Notes: generated by a model not told the origin, from the sequence alone. A DNA stretch of 64,000 nt from Sthenelais limicola (GCA_942159475.1 OW804094.1:135332755-135396754), one strand, 5' to 3'; shown: positions 12,401-23,009, counted from the first letter of the stretch. Made by a program: numbers and translations.

Positions 12401-13790
12401 TTCCTTCCATACTAATCTATATATTTGTTTTCTATGTAAAGTGGTTAAACTAGCTATGACCACTTTCAGATCGTTCCAACACATCTGTCCCCTGAATATG
12501 TTGGTCACAAATAGAATGATGGTCTCTTATTTGTTCCCACAGAACTCACTACAGGACAGCTTATCCACGTTCAAAGATTTGATACGTAATCCCTTCTTGG
12601 AAAAGACAGATTTCATTCTTTTCCTCAACAAGGAGGACATTTTTGAACACCGATTGAAAACCCATCCCCTCAGTATATGTTTCCCCAAATACAAAGGTGA
12701 GTGTCCATAATTAATTCATATTTGTGATGTCTTTCAGGAAAATGAGTCACAAGTTGCAAAATTGCTATTTTTCAAAATGTTTTATTCACAAGATGTATTT
12801 GTCGAAATATTTTCATTCTGGGGTGCTTAACGCTGTTTGTCGCATGAATTCAATTACCAAATTTCAAGACAGTGTATTAAATATCCATGCATATCTAAAG
12901 GTCATTGTATAGCGTATATTTAGCTACTTTACTTTTAATTGTCCACCCAAAAATAAAAATACCAAACTTAAAATATAGAAATACTTATTAGATGGCCTAT
13001 AATATTTATTATCATTGGAATCGGCTTGATCTCATCTTTTCAAATAGGATGATATCTCAAAATCCATTTGTTGCCACTTGTGACTCATTTCTCTATAACA
13101 CATCACATTTAATCTCAATATTTATCTCGCTATTATATATAGTAAAACATGCTTTATATCTAATATATCACCATTTTATTGTCGCATTATATTATCTCGT
13201 ACTTATTAAATATTAGGTCTGTAGCATGGCATGCACTGGAAGACCAGATTCTTAAATCTGAAGAGCATAAGCAAATTTGTATCTCTTAAGGGCCTAATCC
13301 ACTAAGCCGATTTCCAATGCGATTTTGTGCCGCAGAGGACTCTTTTCCACTTAATTCTGTGAGAATCGCATGAGAATCAGCTTATTGGACGAGGGCCTTA
13401 CATCTTGCAAATAAAGAATTTGTGGTGCCAGCGCGAGATGGACTGGTTCCGACTCGATCCGGCACCACAGTTCTTTTCCAAATTAAATTTATTGAATTAA
13501 ATTTATTGAATTAAATTTATTGAATTAAATTTATTAAATTAAATTTATTGAATTAAATTAACTAAATTAAATTCATTAAATAAATTTTATCATTATCTAC
13601 AGGTGGTGATTCCCCGGAGTCTGCAAAGAAGTACATCAAGAGCCTGTTCATCCAATGCAAACCAGGAGAGAAGCAGCTCTATGTTCACATCTCCACAGCA
13701 ACCAACATCGGCACCATGAAAAAACTGGTCAAAGATGTAATGTCAATCATCATAGAGATTAACCTCCGGAAGGCTTCGACTCAACTCTGA
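3376..13790 (+). CDS. Heterotrimeric G-protein alpha subunit, divergent (7 coding exons visible)
   Basis: Coding exons are 3376-3478, 6396-6580, 7266-7540, 8435-8563, 10402-10531, 12543-12696 and 13603-13790. All junctions are GT-AG, and the exon lengths sum to 1164 nt, i.e. 387 codons plus TGA with no frame break. Domain order is that of a G-alpha: N-terminal helix, P-loop (GGASSGKS), helical domain, YFLENLDRI, switch I (RKPTVG), switch II (DVAGQ), FLNKED, then a TCAT-like STATN and the final helix. The family binds GTP/GDP, pairs with G-beta-gamma and couples seven-transmembrane receptors to effectors at the inner membrane. Oddities: the P-loop lacks the usual GAGES, DVGGQ reads DVAGQ, the helical domain carries an insertion of roughly 27-30 residues, and the C-terminus ends STQL, so it cannot be placed in Gi, Gs, Gq or G12 by its tail. 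The first visible Met lacks a following Gly, and the frame stays open back to an acceptor at 3348, so an upstream exon is possible. The family call is secure; the subclass is not. Confidence 0.95.
3665..3750. repeat. TATAA pentanucleotide microsatellite
   Basis: About 80 bp of (ATATA/TAATA) units with a few G substitutions near the middle, in the first G-alpha intron. Confidence 0.8.
3750..3955. repeat. Dispersed repeat, copy 1 (matches 15990-16282)
   Basis: Shares GTGAATATTGCACGAG, ATATTCTAAGCGA.TGAAACC, GGTTGCCATGAC and AGAGCAATG.GTGTATAATAAA with the second copy. Confidence 0.6.
5497..5891. repeat. HR-3 copy in the first G-alpha intron
   Basis: The start repeats itself (AGCAGTATTCTCAGTTAAAGCTGTATTCTCAG); the end is CAACGTTAGAGGGCAGCTTTAA. 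Confidence 0.7.
6396..6580 (+). CDS. G-alpha exon 2: P-loop
   Basis: Completes the GxxxxGKS P-loop as GGASSGKST, followed by FIKQLR, which matches the FIKQMR of the family, and ends FEDPDNA. The acceptor is a T-rich tract ending ATCAG and the donor is GTAGGT. Compared with GAGESGKS, the third position is Ala and the Glu is Ser. A hairpin repeat begins only 28 bp after the donor. Confidence 0.93.
6608..6838. repeat. TACCGT-ended hairpin element with 17-bp tandem repeats
   Basis: Starts TACCGTGTTCCCCCGTTTAT and ends ATAAACGGGGAAATACGGTA, an imperfect inverted repeat. The left part has about four copies of a 17-bp unit (CCCGTTTATAAGCCTGG), and the right interior has two of a related CCCGAATATAAGCC unit. 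Confidence 0.7.
6866..7035. repeat. HR-1 left part joined to HR-2
   Basis: Starts inside the left end (AATGAGTCAAAAATTG) and breaks off at GGCCGGACATAA, where it passes directly into HR-2 sequence in a G-alpha intron. Confidence 0.65.
7036..7226. repeat. HR-2 partial copy before G-alpha exon 3
   Basis: Lacks the left end, where it is fused to HR-1. The right end (TTACGACTTCACCCGTATG) is 40 bp from the exon 3 start and is read into the open frame that continues into exon 3. Confidence 0.7.
7266..7540 (+). CDS. G-alpha exon 3: helical domain with insertion
   Basis: Starts [13 protein letters not shown] after a TTCTTCTTGCAG acceptor and ends MAEE plus two bases before GTAAGT. The second half ([23 protein letters not shown]) aligns with the family pattern around LWNDPGIQEC. 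Between the two lies a Ser/Thr/Pro/Gly-rich stretch (residues such as [17 protein letters not shown]) absent from standard G-alpha subunits, probably a loop in the all-helical domain. Confidence 0.9.
7551..7850. repeat. 35-bp minisatellite, about 8 copies
   Basis: The unit contains TTTTTTAAATGAATGTCT..GGGAAAGTCTT. It begins 10 bp after the exon 3 donor of G-alpha, and copies differ by a few substitutions. Confidence 0.8.
7945..8208. repeat. Single hairpin element in the G-alpha exon 3-4 intron
   Basis: TGCAATAGGGAGGTTC near the left and GGAACCTCCCTATTATTGG near the right are inverted, followed inward by CGTATCCGTA and TACGGATATGG. Confidence 0.55.
8435..8563 (+). CDS. G-alpha exon 4: switch I
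   Basis: Encodes FLENLDRI, then [23 protein letters not shown], matching the family pattern YLPTxQDVLRxRxxTTGIxExxF. The Arg of IRKPT is the catalytic arginine position and the Thr is the Mg-coordinating position. Acceptor TTTTTGACAG, donor GTAATA. The split TAT codon with the previous exon restores the conserved Tyr-Phe. Confidence 0.93.
8640..8935. repeat. C-tract minisatellite
   Basis: Irregular units of roughly 40 bp pairing GTCTGTGCAAAAAAG with runs of 5-13 C, in the G-alpha exon 4-5 intron. Confidence 0.7.
10067..10308. repeat. HR-2 hairpin element (family description)
   Basis: HR-2 is about 240 bp with TA-flanked inverted ends: one reads TATGGGTCAGATTTTCAG.AAATGTACAATTGGC, the other TATGGGTGAAGTCGCC.GAAAATGTACAATTC. 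The interior carries CTAGGTATATCTGAGTATATTTG. It is the commonest repeat in the window and generates many small open frames. This copy lies 93 bp before the G-alpha switch II exon. Confidence 0.8.
10402..10531 (+). CDS. G-alpha exon 5: switch II
   Basis: Encodes [24 protein letters not shown] followed by [18 protein letters not shown], the counterpart of MVDVGGQRSERRKWIHCFE. The catalytic Gln and the DxxG glycine are present; the first Gly of DVGGQ is Ala. Acceptor TTTTTCTGCAG, donor GTGAGC, phase 0. Confidence 0.95.
11183..11293. repeat. HR-4 short palindromic element (family description)
   Basis: HR-4 is about 110 bp and nearly fully palindromic: AAGGGCCTAGTCCACTAAGC at one end, GCTTAGTGGACAAGGCCCTT at the other, joined by GCGATTTTGCGCCGCAGAGG and CTTTTGCACTAAATTC. 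It can fold into one long hairpin. No coding capacity. Confidence 0.78.
12543..12696 (+). CDS. G-alpha exon 6: NKxD guanine specificity motif
   Basis: Encodes [19 protein letters not shown] followed by [13 protein letters not shown] and FPKYKG. LFLNKED corresponds to LFLNKKD, whose Asn, Lys and Asp read the guanine base. Acceptor TTGTTCCCACAG, donor GTGAGT, one base of a split Gly codon carried over. Confidence 0.95.
12722..13108. repeat. HR-1 copy in inverse core orientation
   Basis: Begins GTGATGTCTTTCAGG about 25 bp after the exon 6 donor of G-alpha and ends AACACATCACAT. Confidence 0.75.
13288..13399. repeat. HR-4 copy
   Basis: TAAGGGCCTAATCCACTAAG to GACGAGGGCCTTA, about 200 bp before the last G-alpha exon. 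Confidence 0.75.
13488..13575. repeat. 14-bp AT-rich tandem array
   Basis: The unit GAATTAAATTTATT is repeated about six times. It ends about 30 bp before the acceptor of the last G-alpha exon, in the branch-point region. Confidence 0.8.
13603..13790 (+). CDS. G-alpha terminal exon: TCAT-like loop and C-terminus
   Basis: Encodes [14 protein letters not shown], then [20 protein letters not shown] (TCAT region as STAT) and the final helix [16 protein letters not shown], then TGA at 13788. The tail has no Cys four residues from the end, so it is not a classic pertussis-toxin substrate, and it differs from the EYNLV (Gq), CGLF (Gi) and YELL (Gs) types. The acceptor follows an AT-rich tandem array. 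Confidence 0.93.
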
Positions 13791-14193
13791 AGAAACCCAA
13801 GTTAATACCACGGGAGGAGAATCTATTAATTATCGCCCTATTGCATACACATGTGTGTGTTTGGCTATACTTCTAAACACAATTTGAACTTTAAAAGTTT
13901 TCCGGATTTCACCAGAACGACGTAGGTCTGTGCCATGTGGGAACCATGAAGGGGTTGGAGCTGGTGTGTTTCTTCCAGCTGATGTGGTTTTTGAATCAAG
14001 AATAACTTGGTCATGTTATACAAAAATGTCCTGTTGGATGGGTTGTGTTTTCTCTCGAGTGGATGGGATATATCAATCAACCGAATAACGGATGGTATAT
14101 GCACCAAAGTCTATCATATGGACAATATCAATATATATATTTCATCACTCCAAACCATTTCTCCACTTGCCATATGAATATTTGTGCGGTTCA

Positions 14194-14199
14194 AATAAA
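14194..14199 (+). terminator. Candidate polyadenylation signal for the G-alpha gene
   Basis: AATAAA lies about 400 bp after the stop codon. It is the nearest match I noticed and would give a plausible 3' UTR. No downstream GT-rich element was confirmed. Confidence 0.35.
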
Positions 14200-14554
14200 A
14201 GGAATATTTCTATCTGAAGCATCGGTTGGGAATTAATTATCTATTATCACGTATTCATACTATCCGTTCATCTGCCTTCGAGGAGTGAAAAAATTATTAT
14301 TGCTACTTGTGCACATCGGGTATGTTGGTACTGACAATACGTGGTCTACTCTCAAGTTGGAAAGTAAAGGAAATCGCGTCTTCTTCAACAACACATACCC
14401 CCGACAGTTGTGGTTCAGGGGGATGCGTGTATACATGGAATATATGGTGCGTGCTAGTGTCCAACATTCAGGTCATATGGAGTCCAGAAACCAGGTGTCT
14501 TTGGAAAGATCAGATCTAGTTTCTCTGAGAGTATACATCAAGATATATACCAAG

Positions 14555-14661
14555 GAAAGGCCCTAGTCCACCATTTTGATGCGATGTTGCGCCGCCGAGG
14601 AGCTTTTACCACTAAATTCCGTGAGAATCGCATGAGAATCGGCTTAGTGGACAAGGCCCTT
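14555..14661. repeat. HR-4 copy
   Basis: GAAAGGCCCTAGTCCACC to GGACAAGGCCCTTT, downstream of the G-alpha gene. Confidence 0.72.
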
Positions 14662-15002
14662 TAGTTAAGCTTTTTATGATGCAACCTGTCCGAAATGAAA
14701 TGAATTAATCTTCTTAAACCAATCATTGAACACTGACTCCCTTTACAATAAGGGTTTTATTATATATATCACAAGAATGGAAATCTTTACCAACAGTTAT
14801 AATATATATATAAATTATACTGTTGTGAACTAGAATCATGATACAGAAAAGTTAAACATTGTAAAGACTATTTTTGCATATGGATCGATGGAATCAGGGG
14901 AGAAGAGTAAAGCCATTGTTATATCATAGTTGACTATGTTGTTGTTTAATATTGGAATGTATACATAATGTGTAGCGCATGTTTAAAAGACATCAAACAA
15001 AG

Positions 15003-15244
15003 ATATGGGTCAGATTTTCAGAAAATGTACAATTGGCAGCTCTACACATTTAGTCAATTCTGCTAAATTAGGCTGCAATTTGGCCAATACTAGGTACATT
15101 CGAGTATATTCGGCATTGCAATGATTCTAGCACTCTGTTTGGCTAGGTTGAACTATATTTTAAACTTTATTTTCGTCTGAAATTTGGGTTATTTGAGAGG
15201 ATTGGTGAAGGTCAATTGTACATTTTCTGAAAATCTGACCCATA
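15003..15244. repeat. HR-2 copy
   Basis: TATGGGTCAGATTTTCAG to CTGAAAATCTGACCCATA; the ends are near-perfect inverted repeats. Confidence 0.8.
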
Positions 15245-15989
15245 TAAATCTGTGCTTATTGTAATTAGAAATCATTACATATTTATCACTGGACGAAAAA
15301 AGAGGTAATACTTGTTGTACAATAGCACTAAGGGAGAAATAAGTCACAAACGCTAAGGCATCAAGGATGATAATAAACCCTTGTACAATCCAATTCTAGC
15401 TATCAATGGAGGTTTTCCATATATCACTGCGCATGTCAGCTCCAAAACATTGATAGAAACTAAACAGATTTTCAACATATTTTCTATTGTTTAGAGATGT
15501 GATTAAACTAAATTAAAAAAAAACAATCACGGGCCAGATGAAATGTTTATAATTATTATCTCGTATGGGATACTGTTGGGGTATTTACACAGGATTAAAT
15601 ATAGCTACTGCACTCAAACAGTGGAGTATCCCGAATGCGAACCATTCTTCAATGCTTTTTAGTTTTGTTTATATATAACAGAACCTCAATTATTATTTGC
15701 GATCAAAATAAAAACAAATATGGAAAGCCTTTATTGATTGATTAGTGATTGACAGAGATGACCTGAGATGACCCTGATGACCTGAATTCTTCAGGGGGAA
15801 GTCCCAAAGACGGTAAAGCCTGGGTTCCACTATATTGCATTAAATTTCACATCAAACCTCAAGATCCGGTCAAACCAAACGTCAGAACTTCCGGCAGGAC
15901 GAAGAGGCTTTTGCATTTGTACTAAAGCTCCTTTTCATTGACAAATGTTTCATCTAGAAATAAAATTAGACACAAATGAGTTAAATACA

Positions 15990-16282
15990 GGTAGCGGGTT
16001 TAACTAACGAGTTGGAAGGAGTGTGAATATTGCACGAGATGCGCAGCAACAAGTGCGATATTCTAAGCGATTGAAACCAACGACTTAGTTAACTGATTTA
16101 TATATGCTTTGATAATATAAATAGAAAACATGTGTAATAAAGTTGAACTTTGGGGCTAAACTTGGTACAAAAACCTGCATTAGTTGCCATGACTACCACA
16201 TGTAACTCACTAGTGACATATGCACTGTGCATAACTCACTCTAGATATGTTGTTCTCAGAGCAATGTGTGTATAATAAAGTA
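15990..16282. repeat. Dispersed repeat, copy 2
   Basis: Homologous to 3750-3955, with extra sequence in the middle. A looser relative may occur at 40500-40635 (GCGATATTCTGAGGCACTCG). Confidence 0.6.
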
Positions 16283-16317
16283 TGAATGCAAAAGCCTTGC
16301 CTTCCCTTGGATGTTTT

Positions 16318-16394
16318 GACGTGACCTTTGACGTGACCTTTGACGTGACCTTTGACGTGACCTTTGACGTGACCTTTGACGTGACCTTTGACGT
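16318..16394. repeat. 12-bp tandem array GACGTGACCTTT
   Basis: Six exact copies from 16318 to 16389 plus a partial one. Each junction reads TGACCTTTGACGT, one base from a DR1 nuclear-receptor site (TGACCTTTGACCT), and each unit has a TGACGT CRE half-site. Confidence 0.85.
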
Positions 16395-16999
16395 ACAAGT
16401 GGAGTGCCGGCTTTGTTTGCAATATCTAGCCTCCAGAATATTAGACGCTAGCTACCTAAAGTACGCTATTCACAGACTGAGGCACATGTACCTGCCTGAT
16501 TCATAATGATGATTTGAAAATCTCATTATTGACTATCGATGCATATTATCTTCATTAAATTTAATATCAGTTTACGACCGCAGGTTAAAAGTATCAATTA
16601 TAGCCATATAATTGTGGACATACAAATGAATATAGCATCAGTATATTTTATGTACGAATTCAACCCACTGGACATTGCAGGTAAAATAATTGTTACCAAA
16701 GGACAAATAAAGAATGGGTAGCCTCAGAGTCTATTTATGATAATGAGTGTACCGTTTATATGATAGACAAGTGATAAAGTTTCAGTGTTAAAAGTCTTGA
16801 GGAAAATTGGCCAGTTCTCGCAAGTATATTTGTAAAAGGTTAGTCAAATTTGCATTTAGGCTGACATTTTTATCAAAGATATCGCGAAAATTAGCACCAC
16901 TAATTATGAAATAATATTCAACTGTCCTGTCTACGCTGACAGTATAAGTTGCAGATAAACGTGGTTAACTTATGAGGTCATACTTTATGGTAGTAATAT

Positions 17000-17243
17000 T
17001 TGGGTCAGATTTTCTGAAAATGTACAATTTGTCTTCAGCAGTCCTTTCAAATAACACAAATTTAAGACAATAATGATGTTTAAAATTCAGTTTAACACAA
17101 CCAAACCCATCCTTGAAATCAACTCAATACCAAATATACTCAGATATACCTAGCTTTGACCATTTTTCAGTCTTAATTTAGCAGAATTTACTAAAAATGT
17201 AGATCTGCCAATTGTACATTTTCTGAAAATCTGACCCATATAT
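17000..17243. repeat. HR-2 copy
   Basis: TTGGGTCAGATTTTCTG to CTGAAAATCTGACCCATATA. Confidence 0.8.
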
Positions 17244-17480
17244 ATATTTAAAAAAACGCAAGCTTATTCTTTTATAGGAGAATATCCTTTTTATTAAGGA
17301 TATTTTGGAAATCACCAGTCCTAGGGACTGAAACTGAAAGGGAATGGAAAGTGTAAAGCTGGAGTTACAAGGGAAATATAATCTTTCCAATAATAACACC
17401 CAGCCTCAGTAGACAAAGCAGTAAGACACGCTTCATTTGTGTAGTAAATTGTGCTTTAATTTCAGACTGTGGTTATTATT

Positions 17481-17872
17481 TATAATGTGTTCCAGGAAAA
17501 TGAGTCATAAGTCATTAAAATGTTGATCTCATCTTTTCAAATATGATTTTTTTAAAGATTTTTATTACATACAATATCATGCGATACAAATAAATATTCA
17601 AAAAGTATTGATATTGTTGTAGAGAAACTTTAAGTTTCGCATGGTAATCTTAGTAAATAAGTAAGTTTTTAACATTAATCACCCAGATTTTTAAGGAAAA
17701 TGAACACATCAGATACTATCTTCGAGCTCAATAACCCAATACACATTAACCGACAGTTGCCCAGTTACAGAGATAGCGCCACTCACATAAGCTAAAAACA
17801 ACGATGATATCTCAAAATTCATTTTGGCGACTTGTGACTCATTTTCCTGGAACACATCACATTTTATGTCTC
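17481..17872. repeat. HR-1 copy split by foreign sequence
   Basis: Both ends are HR-1, but about 260 bp of unrelated AT-rich sequence (roughly 17545-17806) replaces the core. Confidence 0.65.
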
Positions 17873-18965
17873 GGCAGGAATAGACTGTAGTTATTATTTA
17901 TGTCAATGTCAAAACATATCGGCCGCTGCTATTGCGGTTTTGGTGCAAAATTATTCAACAGCCCCATGACCAATTGAACGAAAAATAATTAAGGCATCTC
18001 ACATGTTGTTTTAGCTTTGATGACAGCATCCCCGAAATTCATTCTTAGGAACTATTAATTTGCTGGAAACTGGAATATACCATGAACTTTATTTTTTTAT
18101 AACATAACAGTGATGTTATAGCTATTGACAAAATATTTATGTAAATTAGGATGGACATAGCATTTTCTTCTAAGGCTCCCGACCAATTCCTGTAACTGTT
18201 TTTATCATGAGAATGAAAATAATCATATTATATATATTTAGCAAATATAACAAAAATACCAAAACAAAGCAGATTTTGCAGCAGTTTCTTGCAAGCACAT
18301 GGAGTGGAAGGAGGCGGATAAAGTCGACCATGGACGCCAGCCAATCAAATCCCGTTTTGGGCAGGTTCATTTCATTCAGGAGTAGATCTCAACGGGTGGA
18401 TTCAGAAATACTTTTACAGCATGGATCCGATAATTATAATAACCAGAGAATATCAACAGATTATGAATGTAGTTGATATTTGCTAACGTATATTATTCGT
18501 CTATGGAAAAAGAAACGCTTTCATGTTTGTATTTAGATGCGAAAATAAATCATGATTATTATTTCACCGATTGCGATCGCTAATTTAATCGATGAGAAGA
18601 TCTTTCTTAAATTATTTTAATGGTAATTTGAATTATATGAGGGGTGGGTGGGTGGGTGGATGGGTGTATACTTGCCATGCTAGCATCATCTCGACCAGAA
18701 TGTGTTTAAAATGTTACACATTTTTCATAAGTTAATTTTATTTAAAAAGAACTTATTTATGTATGCACAATGTACAATGAATGCATTATATATACACGTG
18801 TACATTTCGTTAAATACTTTATTTGACATGCTATCATTGAAACATAAATATGCATTTGGGAAGGCTATGTGGTGTCCGGGCAAAACCCCGCCGGCAGAAT
18901 CCCCCCATCTAAGACCATACAGGGCAAAACCCCGCCAGGGTTATGGCGACATGTTGATTTGTGTA

Positions 18966-19320
18966 TTAAAGTTGCACTTTCAGCTAACATTGGCAAACAA
19001 CTGAATAATTTCTACTTTTCGTTTCATTTATTTCCAAACCATCTAAAAGTCACTTGTCCATTTTTTTGGAGGATTTTATTCAGTTGTTTTTGCGACAGGA
19101 TTTCTAAAACGTCCCCATTCGTATTTGAGAACCCATCCAAATCCTTTCTAGCGAAGACTTCACTTATCATCGCTCACCGTGAGCCGTTTTTGCTTAGCTG
19201 CTGTTTCATGTCTAAACATATAACAGTGGCAGGATATTGATGAATTCAGTCCTATAAGTTATGATATGTGTAAATTTGGTAAGATTTATTTTGTGGTAAT
19301 AGCTGAGATTGCTGCTTTAA
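18966..19320. repeat. HR-3 copy, inverse orientation
   Basis: TTAAAGTTGCACTTTCAGCT to TAGCTGAGATTGCTGCTTTAA; complete. Confidence 0.72.
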
Positions 19321-19433
19321 ATCCATTGCGGTGTTTTTGTCCTAGATGGGTTCTGCCCAGCTGGGGCTGGGGGCCGGGGGGGGGGGCGGACCAGGAGGTA
19401 CTGCCTGGCGGGGTTCTATGCTAGAACCCTATA

Positions 19434-19674
19434 TATCGGTCAGATCTCCGGAAAATGTACAATTGGCAGCTCTGCACATTTAGGAAATTCTCCTAAATTA
19501 GGCTGAAAAGTGATGAATACCGGGTATATCTGAGTATATTTGGTATCGCATAGATTTAAATTATCAGTTTTATTTGGTTGAACTGCATTTTGAAGCTCAT
19601 TTTTGTCTTAAATGTGGGTTATTTGAGAGGATCGGTGAAGTCAAATCGTGCATTTTCTGAAAATCTGACCCATG
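19434..19674. repeat. HR-2 copy
   Basis: TCGGTCAGATCTCCGG to CTGAAAATCTGACCCATG. Confidence 0.75.
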
Positions 19675-20150
19675 TTAACATATCTAGGTCCCCTTTGGGG
19701 AATTACGCTGTGCTATGTAAAAGACTAAGCGAGTTGTCTATTATTATGATTTATGTTTAGTTGTGTCCCTCCCTAAATGATAGCGACATGTCAGATTTAT
19801 GTAAAAACAAATATATGTGATTCCGACATAAGTAGCTGTTCCTGATGAAATAAAAAGGAGTAATATATATATTATATATATACAGAATGACAAAACAATG
19901 TCAGTCTAGTGCACCATATTATTATAACTATTAAACTGGATTATGACAAACTGTTCTATCAAGAATAAAACGTGTTTATGAACATGTATGTGTAAAGAAT
20001 AAACTATATAATATGGAAATGTGCTGGTAAAGAAAACTAGATTTTTGTTAATAAAGATTCAGCAAAGACCTCATGACTTGTTTCATTCCGTACAGGGCTT
20101 AGCCAATGGGATTCTTTTAATAAAGATTTTTATCTCGAGAAATTTCATAA

Positions 20151-20516
20151 TTGTGCTGTGTTTGAGAAAAATGAGTCACAAAAAATAGATTTTGAGATAT
20201 CATCATATTTGAAACGATCAGATCAAGCTGATTTCAATGATAGTAAACGGTAGTACATCAAATCAGTATTTCTATATTTTAAATTTGATATCTTTATTTT
20301 GGAAAAAAACCCCAAACGTTTGCAATATTTCTGAATTGCCAGTAGAGTAACTGGCTATATTGAATACAATGTCCTGAAATTTGGGACATAGATTAATATG
20401 ACGAAGAGGGCTAAACCCTCTAAGTATCTGAACATTTCAATAAAGATCTTGTGAAAAAAACTTTGAAAAATATCATTTTTGCGACTTGTAACTCATTTTT
20501 CTGTTACACATCACAT
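20151..20516. repeat. HR-1 copy
   Basis: GTGCTGTGTTTGAG left end and TGTTACACATCACA right end with the usual core between. Confidence 0.75.
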
Positions 20517-20857
20517 TTGTTCATGATCGAACAATTCAAGAGGAAATATTATGCTTAATTAATAGTCGGTCCCAAATAATTATAAGTAGACTGACATCTA
20601 GAATAAAAAATCATCTTTAATCTACAGTCTAACCCGTTACTCTCGTACATACTATTAATAATAATTCCATCAAATTTAACATTCTCAACCCTAATGATAC
20701 ATACTGTCTACAGACTTCACACATATTATTTTTCGTATTTTTGGCCAGCTAAAAACAAATATCTAGATATGATCTGCATGGATATAAAAGAGCGAGGTCC
20801 CCATTAATACTTATTGGACCAGATGGCCTTGAAAACACTGGAACATACATTTATTTA

Positions 20858-20930
20858 TATACTAAATTTGGGTTATTTGAGAGGATTAGTGAAGGCCAAT
20901 TGTACATTTTCTGACAATCATGCTCATAAT
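20858..20930. repeat. HR-2 right-end fragment
   Basis: Only the TTGGGTTATTTGAGAGGATT to TTGTACATTTTCTG part remains. Confidence 0.6.
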
Positions 20931-21339
20931 GTCATCCAGAGGACTAAAGACGATTTAAATATTAAAAACGAAGAAGAATTGCTTTCTCCACTATCTTCCT
21001 GCAATTTATTTAATTTTCTCTAAAAAGAATCCATTATTTGTTGCAGCTATTTATTGTTCATTTCTGGTGATTTTGTTTAATTAATGTTGAGCAATTCTTA
21101 AGCTTGGGTGAATGATAAACATCTTATTTCCCTAGTCTTCCAAACTAAAGGTTAACAATTCAATCATTTGCTTCAACATTAAAACGCTGTATTACACCAT
21201 ATCCATATGGACTTAAAATAACTGAGTCAATCAATACACACAAAACATTCCCACGGAATGGACAAAAGCAGAAGCACCATTATCCATCTTGACAACCCTA
21301 TCTTGTAGTAGACCACAATCAGTGTGCTGTTGTGGTTTT

Positions 21340-21790
21340 TTATTTGTAGATTTACGGTATCTGCAAGTATAGCATTTGGGTAGACAAACATCCATCATTG
21401 AAGGCCTGCGTGAAGGCCCATTGATAGCACAATTTAGACCTAGAACAGAGCATGATAGGGACTCTCTGTGCTACCAGGTAGCAGCAGAGTGGAATGAGTT
21501 GAATAGTGGGATTAGAAACATGGATGCTTTAACGCTAAAGAATTATCTAAAAGGAAACATAATAGGAACACAAACTCAAGAAAATGGCTTTTATTGAAGG
21601 CTAAATACGCATACCCAGTCTTGGGTTGTCCCACTCCTCTCCCTCCCCCTCGACAAACGCATTGACAATGACGATATAAAGATGTATGAATGAAAATGTT
21701 ACACTTGTATAGTTAATAAGGCAGGTGGTGGGAACACCGTCTGACGGCGACATCATGAAATTGTAAATACTGTCAAATAAAAAAATAAAA
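21340..21790 (+). pseudogene. LINE (non-LTR retrotransposon) 3' fragment
   Basis: A 73-codon frame at 21376-21597 contains SLCYQVAAEWNELNSGIRNM followed by DALTLKNYLKG. This resembles the W-N-x-L...F/LK...K-x-x-L tail found at the C-terminus of many LINE reverse transcriptases. About 190 bp of non-coding sequence follows and ends in an A-rich tail (AAATAAAAAAATAAAAAAA) near 21790, as expected of a 5'-truncated LINE copy. No reverse transcriptase core is present. Confidence 0.55.
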
Positions 21791-22432
21791 AAATTGATTA
21801 GAATCCAGGACAGATTGACAGGACAGCTTGAAATCTCTGATTATCTCACTAAGCATTTGGTCTTGCTTCTCTAGTAATATATCACTAACTCTTCATGACT
21901 GTGTTATGTAACAACTCTACCCACCTCTGCCCATATGTCTGATTACCATATAACCTCCAATAAAAGTGCTTCATCAATAAGAGTCAGGATATTATATCAT
22001 TTTCAATACATGACAATAATTGTCACTTGACCCTGGGTTACATGTAACTAAAATCTGCAAACGTTTCCCTTGGAAACGGCAATTAATTCAATTAAGCTGA
22101 CACAAGTTGGAATACTTTAAAACTGCAAAACAATTATAGAATAATAAATTATCAACTGCAACTGCTTCTTGTTTTTTAAACTGTTAGCATGGTTATTAGT
22201 TACCTATTGCAACATGTATTTGAATAGTACCTCCTGTCCCCGTCCCCTATACAGTTCTGCCACCTGGTGTAAAGACAGGAAAGCTATTTCCTACAATTTA
22301 CCACCTGTGTACATAATGATGCTCAATAATCAAGAATCCTTCAAATACATTACAGATAAGCATTCTTAATTATTGCGAATTAACAATTCAGTAATTGTAA
22401 TTTAATGCATGTACATTTAGCTTACGATAAAA

Positions 22433-22790
22433 TATGTGATGTGTTTCAGAAAAATGAGTCATAAGTCGCAAAAATTATATTTTTCATAACTTATGGTTGT
22501 ATCAATCAATGTATCAAATTTCAGGACATTATATATAATATATCTTTGCGTTTTAAAGGTCCACATATGGAGTATATTCAGTTACTTTACTGATTATTGC
22601 CTCCCAGAAATATTACAAACTTTTTTTTTAAAAAATAGAAATATCAAACTTAAAATCTAGAAATACGTATTAGATTATCAGACTGTTTACTATCATTGGA
22701 ATCGGCTTGAGCTCATCTTTTCAAGTATGATAATATCTCAAAATTCAGTTTTTGTGACTTGTGACTCATTTTCCTGAAACAGACCACATA
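22433..22790. repeat. HR-1 copy
   Basis: TATGTGATGTGTTTC to GAAACAGACCACATA, inverse core orientation, flanked by TA. Confidence 0.75.
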
Positions 22791-23009
22791 TAATTATGAT
22801 AAAGAATTTGCAACACTTTAAGAAACACTTTAAGAAAGACAGACTATTGTGCACCAACCCCATTTTAAGTAGGAACTACATTAAAGCAGGGGTTGCAACT
22901 CTTTTGATTAATCAATTGATGTAATCAATAGAATGCCATTTCTTTCTTTTTATTTCATTAAATGTTTAAGGGTGGGGTGCAAGTGCAATGATTTTCATTA
23001 ATGATGCAT

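Noticed and set aside
12724..13216. Two frames after G-alpha exon 6
   Set aside because: Translations of an HR-1 copy and its right flank; the exon has a clear donor at 12697.
16318..16394. Possible CRISPR array
   Set aside because: The 12-bp units are contiguous without spacers, and the window is eukaryotic.
16282..16506. Frames with regular four-residue repeats, suggesting a repeat protein
   Set aside because: The 12-bp tandem array produces them on both strands; no conserved flanks.
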